Shown: piece by piece, positions 1-4,150 of the stretch | How the letters are laid out: every line of letters begins with the position of its first letter | How positions within the stretch are numbered: position 1 is the first letter of the stretch | From: Candidatus Aerophobota bacterium | GTDB taxonomy: Bacteria > Aerophobota > Aerophobia > Aerophobales > B3-G15 | Assembly (NCBI GenBank): GCA_030607765.1 | Contig: JAUWJJ010000113.1 | Location: forward strand, 1 to 5,143 | Direction: 5' to 3' | DNA: 5,143 bases | Notes under the pieces: model-generated | What the model was told of the DNA's origin: nothing | Database searches by the model: none | What the model saw: the letters and a program-made list of their open reading frames with translations, nothing else | Translations under genes and position numbers: made by a program

Positions 1-129
1 ATACCCCCTGTTTACCATAAATTCAATCATTGCCCTGAGTGTGGATTTTCTCATATTCAATTCCTCAGCGAGATTATCGATGGTATTTCTCTTTCCAATT
101 CTTGATAGTACTTCCCTCATTGTTATCAT
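1..129 (-). CDS. FeoC-like winged-helix protein, partial (C-terminus beyond the window edge)
   Basis: Only the first 43 codons are present; the frame stays open to base 1. The visible peptide starts MITMREVLSR and continues with a helix-turn-helix: a helix near residues 16-24 (TIDNLAEEL), a turn, then a recognition-like helix near 27-39 (RKSTLRAMIEFMV) ending in NRGY. This layout resembles the N-terminus of FeoC-like proteins, small winged-helix proteins found beside feoA and feoB that in enterobacteria bind FeoB or protect it from proteolysis. The start at 129 is supported by GAGAGG (136-141), six bases upstream. A further ATG at 134 is followed almost at once by a stop. It lies 281 bases downstream of the feo operon on the same strand, separated by a repeat element, so co-transcription is uncertain. 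FeoC's C-terminal cysteines would lie outside the window and cannot be checked. It could instead be a generic DeoR- or MarR-type wing-helix regulator. Confidence 0.62.
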   Translation of the reverse strand, partial: MITMREVLSRIGKRNTIDNLAEELNMRKSTLRAMIEFMVNRGY

Positions 130-183
130 ATCATCCTCTCTTTTTTTCAGCTTAAACTGACAACCCTTATCCTTTGTAATTAT

Positions 184-357
184 TCAGCCACGGATGGACG
201 CTGATATTTTTCTTTCATTATCATAGATAAGGCGTTTTTCATAGATAAATTTTAGAAATCAGTTCATTATAAACTTCACGAAAATTTTATAAATAATATC
301 TGTGATCTTTTTGCATTTAGACCTATCTGTATTCATCTGTGTAAATCTGTGGCTAAG
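184..357. repeat. 174-bp element with imperfect terminal inverted repeats (AGCCAC ends)
   Basis: The left arm at 186-205 (AGCCACGGATGGACGCTGAT) and the reverse complement of the right arm at 335-354 (AGCCACAGATTTACACAGAT) agree at 14 of 20 positions, with identical AGCCAC ends. The right side carries three ATCTGT copies with an exact 10-base period (325, 335, 345) and a fourth at 298. The interior has a direct repeat TCATAGATAA (221-230 and 239-248) and no meaningful open frame. ATCTGTGTTCATCTGTG-type sequences are, from memory, common as dispersed intergenic elements in many environmental bacterial genomes, with unknown function. This copy fills most of the 281-base gap between the feo operon and the FeoC-like gene. 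It has no recognisable target-site duplication, so mobility is inferred only from its form. Confidence 0.7.
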
Positions 358-410
358 GAGTTACTATCTCTTCCCCATTTAATACAAAGGGTCCCTTCTA
401 CATCACCGTT

Positions 411-857
411 TCACTTCTCCTTTTTTTTCTTTTCGGTATAAATACAGTAGATTATCATCAGTGAAAATGGCAGAAGATACAATGCGGGAATATATGGAGA
501 TACCCAAATTTCTATTAACTCCTCTATAGGTGGGATAAACCAACCTCCTTCTTCCCCTCCCGGAATGGAAGAGGCTATCTTTCCAAATATATCTACTCCG
601 GCAACGATCCATATCATCATGCTTGCTATCACAGCCTTTGCTAACTGATGGATTTCTGTAAAGTTTTTGATGCTACTTAGATAAAACAGGCCTGCAAAAA
701 AGAGGATAATCCCCCGCCATATTACAAATGTGCCTGATAAATCCAACCATCCGTTAGTATATCCACCAACTCCCGCTGCTATAAATTCTGCCACCCCAAA
801 AGCTAGCACTACTATACCAAAAATTCCAAAATAGATAGATCCAAATTTGCTCTTCAT
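411..857 (-). CDS. Four-helix membrane protein of unknown function, last gene of the feo operon
   Basis: This is a 148-residue hydrophobic protein that I do not recognise as a named family. Four membrane segments are visible near residues 7-30, 43-62, 72-93 and 121-141. Between the third and fourth is a loop rich in Gly, Pro and Glu (about 98-118, with GGEEGGWFIPP and several acidic residues). The tail is short and very basic (EKKKKEK), which suggests a cytoplasmic C-terminus. The ATG at 857 overlaps the permease stop as ATGA, and GGGAGG at 864-869 lies six bases upstream, so translation is coupled to the FeoB permease. Coupling and position suggest an accessory subunit, assembly factor or partner of the transporter. 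That role is inferred from context only. It has no cysteine-rich tail like the small FeoB-associated membrane proteins, and no metal-binding motif is clear apart from the acidic loop. Confidence 0.85.
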   Translation of the reverse strand: MKSKFGSIYFGIFGIVVLAFGVAEFIAAGVGGYTNGWLDLSGTFVIWRGIILFFAGLFYLSSIKNFTEIHQLAKAVIASMMIWIVAGVDIFGKIASSIPGGEEGGWFIPPIEELIEIWVSPYIPALYLLPFSLMIIYCIYTEKKKKEK

Positions 858-2098
858 TTATATCCTCCCAATAATATTCCTATTAGATGAAGTACACCTC
901 CGTAAGTAGCTATCACTAATGCAAGAAAACCCAGGGTTCCAAGAAGCTCCTTCCACTTCTCCTCTTTTAACAACATCACAAAAGTCGCCAGACAGGGAAA
1001 ATAAATAGAGAGCAGAACTACAGATTTGAACAGTTGATAGGAACTCATTTCAATACCCCCGAGCATTCCCACCGCCAGGTCTTTCCTCAAAAATCCCGCT
1101 ACTAAAGGTGCTACTGTTGCGCTGGGCACTTTCCACCATCTCGTCAAAAATGGACCCATTATCCATGCCAACTTATCCATAGCTCCAGTTAAATACAGAA
1201 TACCAACAATAAGAGACCCCAATATAACAAAGGGAACTGCTATACAAAGGAAATGTGATGTCCTTAACCATAGTTTCATTCTTATATTTCTCAAGGTAGG
1301 CATTTGGTATGGGGGCACATCCGCTAAAATCTCTGGAGATTCTCCAGGAACAAGCTTAGAGAGAACATAACCAAATCCAAAATACCCTATGGCTACGGAT
1401 AGGAAAACCCAGCCTATCATATTTGGAATTAGATTTTGCATAATCCCAATTTGAGCTCCACAAGGGACAAATACCACCAACAGGCTCATCATTGAAAACC
1501 TCTGTTTTTTTGTTTCCAATATTCTGGTAGCCAATATCCCTGGAATATTGCATCCTAAGCCAAGGAAAGTGGGCACAATGGCGTAGCCATGCAGTCCAAT
1601 CTTGTGCAACAGCGTATCAATAAGAACTGCCAGTCTTGGCAAATATCCCACATCTTCTAACAATGCAAATATCAGATAAAATGCCAGCACTGCCCACAAG
1701 ACCACACCGAAGGCAATAAAAAGTCCACTTGTAATTACTCCAAAAGCCTCAAAGCAATTATCCGATGCTACAAGCACTCCGTTTTCCATATGTCCTGCAT
1801 CTATCATAAGAGAATAAAACCAGTTTCCTAATCCCCCTGGAAAAACTGACCGTAGCCATACAAGCCAGTGCTCATCAAATATCTTGCAAAAAAAACCATC
1901 TGTGAGCAGAGTTCCTGCAAATTCAACGAAAAATCCCCAGCCTCCATATATAACCGCAATGGCAAAAGGTATACCTGTCAGAGGCTTAACAGTAAGATCC
2001 CCAAGCACATCCTTCAAGGTAGGTTTATGACCCTCAAACTTAACAGTTTTCCTTGCTATCCTATCTATTAAATCCCATCTTTCATCCACATTTAACAT
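854..2098 (-). CDS. feoB: FeoB ferrous iron permease, membrane domain only (split FeoB)
   Basis: This is the Fe(II) transport part of FeoB in the cytoplasmic membrane, 414 residues from the chosen start. Family signatures run in order: an N-terminal amphipathic stretch, ERWDLIDRI (6-14), matching the end of the helical region before the first membrane helix in full-length FeoB; EDVGYLPR (148-155); IGLHGYAIVPTFLGLGCNIP (167-186), holding the first gate cysteine Cys183; ATRILE (190-195); PCGAQ (212-216); the second repeat GFLRKDLAVG (335-344); and YFPCLATF (366-373) with the second gate cysteine Cys369. A TTG seven codons upstream (2119) is possible, but ATG 2098 has a perfect AGGAGG (2104-2109) at five-base spacing, so I chose it. 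The start lies one base after the stop of the G-protein gene. No GTPase domain is present here; it is encoded separately upstream. The membrane portion is also shorter than the roughly 500 residues of the Escherichia coli protein. Confidence 0.93.
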   Translation of the reverse strand: MLNVDERWDLIDRIARKTVKFEGHKPTLKDVLGDLTVKPLTGIPFAIAVIYGGWGFFVEFAGTLLTDGFFCKIFDEHWLVWLRSVFPGGLGNWFYSLMIDAGHMENGVLVASDNCFEAFGVITSGLFIAFGVVLWAVLAFYLIFALLEDVGYLPRLAVLIDTLLHKIGLHGYAIVPTFLGLGCNIPGILATRILETKKQRFSMMSLLVVFVPCGAQIGIMQNLIPNMIGWVFLSVAIGYFGFGYVLSKLVPGESPEILADVPPYQMPTLRNIRMKLWLRTSHFLCIAVPFVILGSLIVGILYLTGAMDKLAWIMGPFLTRWWKVPSATVAPLVAGFLRKDLAVGMLGGIEMSSYQLFKSVVLLSIYFPCLATFVMLLKEEKWKELLGTLGFLALVIATYGGVLHLIGILLGGYK

Positions 2099-2099
2099 T

Positions 2100-2621
2100 T
2101 TAACCTCCTGCCCTTTCAATAATTTTATCTATCTTAACTGGCGATGCCTCCCCTATTCTCGATACCAGTTCCTTAATTCCCTCGCCACTTATTGCTGCAG
2201 TAGGTACTATGGGAACACCAAAAATTTGCTCCAGTTTTTTCACATCAATTTGTATATTTTTATCCCTGGCAACATCTTTCATATTTAAATTTACTACAAC
2301 TGGATATCCTCTCTCAATGATCTCCAATGCTAAGTAAAGACCCCTTTCCACTTTGGAAGCATCAATAATGCATACAACAACAGTATCTTTTTCCTCCTCA
2401 AGCATCTTTACTGCCACTTCTTCTGCCCTGTCCTTTGGCTCTAAGGAAAATGCCCCAGGTACATCGATGAGCTCTACGCTTTTTCCTTCAAGTCGCATCT
2501 GTCCTTTTGTATAATCAACTGTAGTACCGGGATAATTTGATTCTATAACTCTTGCTCCCGTCAGGCGATTAAAAACTACACTCTTACCTACATTGGGATT
2601 ACCCATGAGTAAGACCTTCAT
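2100..2621 (-). CDS. feoB: FeoB G-protein domain as a stand-alone gene (split FeoB)
   Basis: This is a 173-residue cytoplasmic GTPase equivalent to the N-terminal G domain of FeoB, which gates Fe(II) transport. The motifs are complete: G1 GNPNVGKS (7-14), whose Asn10 matches the residue tied to potassium-stimulated GTP hydrolysis in FeoB; G2 in YPGTTVDY (30-37); G3 DVPG (53-56); G4 NMKD (113-116); and a G5-like AAISGEG (142-148). The protein ends about 25 residues after G5. Canonical FeoB has a helical GDI domain of about 80-100 residues there, followed by the membrane domain in the same chain. The start ATG 2621 lies inside the end of the upstream feoA-like gene (23-base overlap), with GGAGGT (2627-2632) five bases upstream. 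The stop TAA is one base from the permease start, which is in another frame. Intact motifs and properly placed ribosome sites argue for a genuine split, not a decayed gene. Confidence 0.93.
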   Translation of the reverse strand: MKVLLMGNPNVGKSVVFNRLTGARVIESNYPGTTVDYTKGQMRLEGKSVELIDVPGAFSLEPKDRAEEVAVKMLEEEKDTVVVCIIDASKVERGLYLALEIIERGYPVVVNLNMKDVARDKNIQIDVKKLEQIFGVPIVPTAAISGEGIKELVSRIGEASPVKIDKIIERAGG

Positions 2622-2844
2622 TTTTTACCTCCACAGTAATTTTTTTTGCTATTCCCAATCCCAAAGATGTCTCTGCCTCATCTACCACCACTACTACAGG
2701 ACCTTTTATAGGCTGTTTTGTGAGCATTTTAATCTTTTTACCAACCCTGATGCCCATACCTGCCAATTTTTCCTTAAATTCTCTTTCTATCGTTTCCACT
2801 ACACCTTTTTCATCATAATTCATCGCAGAAAGTTTTTTTTTCAT
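2599..2844 (-). CDS. feoA: FeoA-like SH3-domain protein, second copy
   Basis: This 81-residue cytoplasmic protein has the FeoA SH3-like pattern: a first strand YDEKGVVETIE (10-20), then the hallmark helix-turn EKLAGMGIRVGKKIKML (25-41), a beta stretch KGPVVVVVDEAETSLGLG (47-64), and the closing IAKKITVEV (65-73). FeoA is needed for Fe(II) uptake in several bacteria and is thought to bind FeoB; how it acts is unsettled. The start ATG 2844 directly abuts the TAG of the preceding feoA with no gap. GGGAGGT (2851-2857) is six bases upstream, inside that gene. The end overlaps the FeoB G-protein gene by 23 bases, indicating tight coupling. The N-terminus (MKKKLSAMNYDEKG) is more basic and diverged than in the first copy, and the domain is bracketed by a basic start and a hydrophilic tail (KNEGLTHG). 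This paralogue may have a different partner. Confidence 0.88.
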   Translation of the reverse strand: MKKKLSAMNYDEKGVVETIEREFKEKLAGMGIRVGKKIKMLTKQPIKGPVVVVVDEAETSLGLGIAKKITVEVKNEGLTHG

Positions 2845-3075
2845 CTAATTACCTCCCATTACTCTAATTTTTTGTGCCGCACCTCTTCCCAGAGCAACTA
2901 CGCTTCTATTAGCTTCAACCACAACTGGTCCTTGATAACAGGATATCATTCTGACAGTAGTTCCTTCTGATAAACCTCTTAACAAAAGTTTTTGTCTGAT
3001 GCCTCGTCCTCCCTCTATAGCTACAATCCTTCCCCATTCTTCGGGCTTTAGCTCGGTTAGCATACATATTCTCAT
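2845..3075 (-). CDS. feoA: FeoA ferrous iron transport protein, first gene of the operon
   Basis: This is a 76-residue FeoA. It has the usual opening LTELKPEEWGRIVAIEGG (6-23), the conserved helix-turn IRQKLLLRGLSEGTTVRMI (26-44), the strand QGPVVVEANRSVVALGRG (48-65), and a final AAQKIRVM (66-73). It should fold as a small SH3-like barrel that supports FeoB on the cytoplasmic side. ATG 3075 is preferred over the ATG at 3063 because GGAGG (3084-3088) lies eight bases upstream of the former. It is the promoter-proximal gene, with a leader of about 95 bases behind a promoter carrying a likely Fur operator. Its stop TAG is immediately followed by the start of the second feoA-like gene. The two copies share the fold pattern but differ in most residues, so they are not a recent duplication. 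Confidence 0.9.
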   Translation of the reverse strand: MRICMLTELKPEEWGRIVAIEGGRGIRQKLLLRGLSEGTTVRMISCYQGPVVVEANRSVVALGRGAAQKIRVMGGN

Positions 3076-3081
3076 ATTTGT

Positions 3082-3160
3082 ATCCTCCGGGGTAATGAGA
3101 GACCCCTCGCAGTGGTTGGTAGCTTTGTCTCTCGCTAAGTTGTCTAAAATTTATTAGACA
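3082..3160 (-). promoter_or_regulatory. Structured 5' leader of the feo operon with two competing hairpins near the RBS
   Basis: In the predicted transcript, TGTCTAA and TTAGACA (3141-3147 and 3154-3160) can form a seven-pair hairpin with a six-base loop near the 5' end. Further on, GAGAGAC (3127-3133) can pair with GTCTCTC (3097-3103), enclosing 23 bases. Alternatively GGGGT (3102-3106) can pair with ACCCC (3089-3093), ending right against the Shine-Dalgarno GGAGG at 3084-3088. The last two pairings share bases 3102-3103, so they exclude each other. This could modulate feoA translation, but I do not recognise a named riboswitch. The first palindrome could equally be a DNA operator for a second metalloregulator. 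The pairings are seen in the sequence; their function is inferred. Confidence 0.4.
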
Positions 3161-3175
3161 CAATCTTTACTTTTG

Positions 3176-3205
3176 ATTATAATTGAGACGCAATTACAAT
3201 TACAA
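3176..3205 (-). promoter_or_regulatory. Predicted feo operon promoter
   Basis: On the minus strand there is a perfect TATAAT -10 box at 3176-3181 and a TTGTAA -35 box (4 of 6 consensus bases) at 3200-3205, separated by 18 bases. Transcription would start near 3169, giving a leader of about 95 bases before feoA. The core elements lie within the inverted repeat proposed as a Fur operator. Read-through from fur is also possible, because I see no convincing terminator between 3206 and 3294. Confidence 0.55.
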
Positions 3206-3206
3206 T
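3176..3206. promoter_or_regulatory. Putative Fur operator of the feo operon (9-7-9 inverted repeat plus an extra half-site)
   Basis: ATTATAATT (3176-3184) and AATTACAAT (3192-3200) are inverted copies with one mismatch, separated by seven bases (GAGACGC). A second AATTACAAT at 3198-3206 overlaps the right arm and gives a third half-site six bases away. The site covers the -10 box and spacer of the feo promoter. A near-identical repeat, 20 of 25 bases matching, sits in front of the fur gene. The AT-rich palindrome resembles Fur/PerR-type boxes in general form but does not match the E. coli consensus exactly. Binding by the adjacent Fur protein is inferred. Confidence 0.65.
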
Positions 3207-3294
3207 TCAAAAAAAATTATCCATTAAGGACTTTTAAGCTTCCCTATTAACAGAAAACCAAGATTATTAAAATTCACTGCAATACTTTCCGGCA

Positions 3295-3744
3295 TTACTG
3301 AGCGTTGCCTTTAAACTTTTTATAACACTCCTTGCAGTATCCTTTAATCCCCAGTTTATGTTCAATAGAGTGAAAATCATATTTTTTACAGACCATCTCT
3401 TGTAATTTTTCTATTTTTTCTTCTCTAAATTCAACAACCTTACCACATCTTATACAGAGCATATGGTCGTGATGCTTATGACCAAAGATATGTTCGTAGT
3501 TGGATTTATCTTGACAATGAAATGTTTCCTCAACCAAACCATTTTTTACTAATAAAGGAAGAGTTCTATAGATGGTAGCTCGAGAGATATTTCTGTTGTG
3601 CCTGAGTAATCTTTCGTAAAGCCCGTCTACATTAAAATGTCCATGGAAAGAAAATATCTCTTTTAAGATAGCCTCTCTTTCGGGAGTAAATTTTAATCCC
3701 TTCGATTTAAGATAGCTTTTAAATTTATCCTCTATGGTAATCAA
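3295..3744 (-). CDS. fur: Fur-family ferric uptake regulator
   Basis: This is a 149-residue cytoplasmic metal-dependent repressor. The N-terminal winged helix (about 1-75) has FTPEREAIL (19-27), FHGHFNVDGLYERL (33-46) and the DNA-recognition segment ISRATIYRTLPLLVKNGLVEE (53-73, split here by position). The dimerisation and metal domain has EHIFGHKHHDHMLC (84-97), CIRC (97-100) and a second pair, CKEC (137-140), giving the four-cysteine structural zinc site. Candidate regulatory ligands are His36, Glu84, His92, His94 and Glu105. Glu105 in GKVVEF stands where PerR sensors carry aspartate, so an iron-sensing Fur is more likely than a peroxide sensor. The start is TTG 3744: AGGAG (3751-3755) lies six bases upstream, and the first in-frame ATG is deep inside the metal domain. 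The rare start may keep expression low. It lies just upstream of the feo operon on the same strand, with its own promoter and operator. Confidence 0.92.
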   Translation of the reverse strand: MITIEDKFKSYLKSKGLKFTPEREAILKEIFSFHGHFNVDGLYERLLRHNRNISRATIYRTLPLLVKNGLVEETFHCQDKSNYEHIFGHKHHDHMLCIRCGKVVEFREEKIEKLQEMVCKKYDFHSIEHKLGIKGYCKECYKKFKGNAQ

Positions 3745-3756
3745 TATTATCTCCTA

Positions 3757-3781
3757 ATTGCAATTTAATCTCAATTACAAT
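3757..3781. promoter_or_regulatory. Putative Fur autoregulatory operator (9-7-9 inverted repeat)
   Basis: ATTGCAATT (3757-3765) and AATTACAAT (3773-3781) are inverted copies with one mismatch around seven bases (TAATCTC). Read on the minus strand, the site aligns with the feo operator without gaps, and even the GAGA start of the spacer is shared. It lies between the predicted -10 box and the ribosome-binding site of fur, where binding would block transcription. Two matching copies at two promoters of one iron locus make a specific operator more likely than chance AT-rich sequence. Confidence 0.65.
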
Positions 3782-3806
3782 CTACTACTTATTTTTTATT
3801 TGTCAA
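3779..3806 (-). promoter_or_regulatory. Predicted fur promoter
   Basis: The minus strand has a perfect TTGACA -35 box at 3801-3806 and TAGATT (4 of 6 consensus bases) as the -10 box at 3779-3784, with a 16-base spacer rich in A. The first three bases of the operator overlap the -10 box. Transcription would begin near 3772, inside the operator, leaving an untranslated leader of under 30 bases. Confidence 0.6.
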
Positions 3807-3841
3807 GTAGCGGTTTAAAAAGCTAAGATAGGCTTAATATC

Positions 3842-3900
3842 ATGTAGTACAGGTCTTTAGACCTGCTAAGATTAGGTAGACCTGAAGATCTGCGCTACAT
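3842..3900. repeat. REP-like inverted pair (BIME-like), two GTAG-headed hairpins
   Basis: The first unit has GTAG (3844-3847), two bases, then a perfect palindrome CAGGTCT-TT-AGACCTG (3850-3865). The second unit is inverted: reading the minus strand from 3900, ATGTAG is followed by CAGATCT, TC and AGGTCT, a less perfect hairpin (about 3879-3892). The outer ends ATGTAG and CTACAT are exact inverted copies, and the arms stay similar for about 23 bases. A GTAG head next to a hairpin is the layout of REP sequences mobilised by RAYT (TnpA-REP) transposases, and two head-to-head units resemble a BIME. No transposase lies in the window. As an alternative, it could serve as a transcription barrier upstream of fur. 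Confidence 0.6.
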
Positions 3901-3912
3901 TCACTTTTATAA

Positions 3913-4065
3913 AAGCTTGACAGAGAAAAAAAAGTATTAACAATTAGTAATGAAGTTAAACCTTTGGTTAGAAAAAGGCTAAAAACAGGACCAGGAGGAG
4001 GTGAAAAGTTAGACAGGTTAGTAGCTAAGACACAAGAGAATTTTTCTAAAAAAGAGAAACATTAA
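3913..4065 (+). pseudogene. Orphan open frame without a good start; possible gene remnant
   Basis: After a TAA at 3910-3912, this frame stays open for 50 codons to a TAA at 4063. Its composition looks protein-like, with charged helical stretches: VLTISNEVKPLVRKRLK (8-24), then GPGGGEKLDRLVAKTQENF (27-45) and a lysine-rich end. It contains no ATG or GTG. A TTG at 3964 exists but has no ribosome-binding site. It may be the 3' remnant of a gene whose front was lost, perhaps when the neighbouring repeat arrived. I do not recognise a family. Chance is a real alternative at this length in AT-rich DNA. The remainder of the 3782-4150 gap holds the REP-like pair and two hairpins. Confidence 0.25.
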
Positions 4066-4077
4066 ATAACTAAATCA

Positions 4078-4120
4078 TTTCCTTTGGAAAGTTATTGGAT
4101 TTATCAATTAAATCCAATAA
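4078..4120. promoter_or_regulatory. Two tandem palindromes upstream of the esterase gene
   Basis: TTATTGGATTT (4092-4102) and AAATCCAATAA (4110-4120) form a perfect 11-pair stem around a seven-base loop. Just before it, TTTCC and GGAAA (4078-4082 and 4086-4090) form a smaller five-pair stem. No T-run follows on either strand, so a classical intrinsic terminator is unlikely. Thirty bases separate the large palindrome from the esterase ATG, so it could be a repressor operator or an mRNA-stabilising leader hairpin. Confidence 0.5.
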
Positions 4121-4150
4121 GAAGAAAACAAAAAGAGAGGGGTGAGTAAG

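Noticed and set aside
211..230. Classic Fur-box-like CATTATCAT before the FeoC-like gene
   Set aside because: Only a short half-match in AT-rich repeat DNA. It does not resemble the 9-7-9 operator shared by fur and feo here.
387..397. AAGGGTCCCTT palindrome after the last feo gene as a transcription terminator
   Set aside because: The arms are separated by a single base, so no hairpin loop can form, and no T-run follows on the minus strand.
2593..2970. Plus-strand open frame of 125 codons opposite the feoA genes
   Set aside because: It is rich in Phe, Tyr, His and Ser with no domain, and it lies antisense to two well-supported FeoA genes. It is a shadow of their codon use.
3089..3133. Known iron or NiCo riboswitch in the feo leader
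   Set aside because: The region is short and I do not see the four-way junction or conserved core expected for NiCo-type RNAs, nor the yybP-ykoY pattern. I kept it only as an unnamed structured leader.
3917..3922. TTGACA as a -35 box for the esterase gene
   Set aside because: No acceptable -10 box lies 16-18 bases downstream, and the start codon is over 200 bases away.
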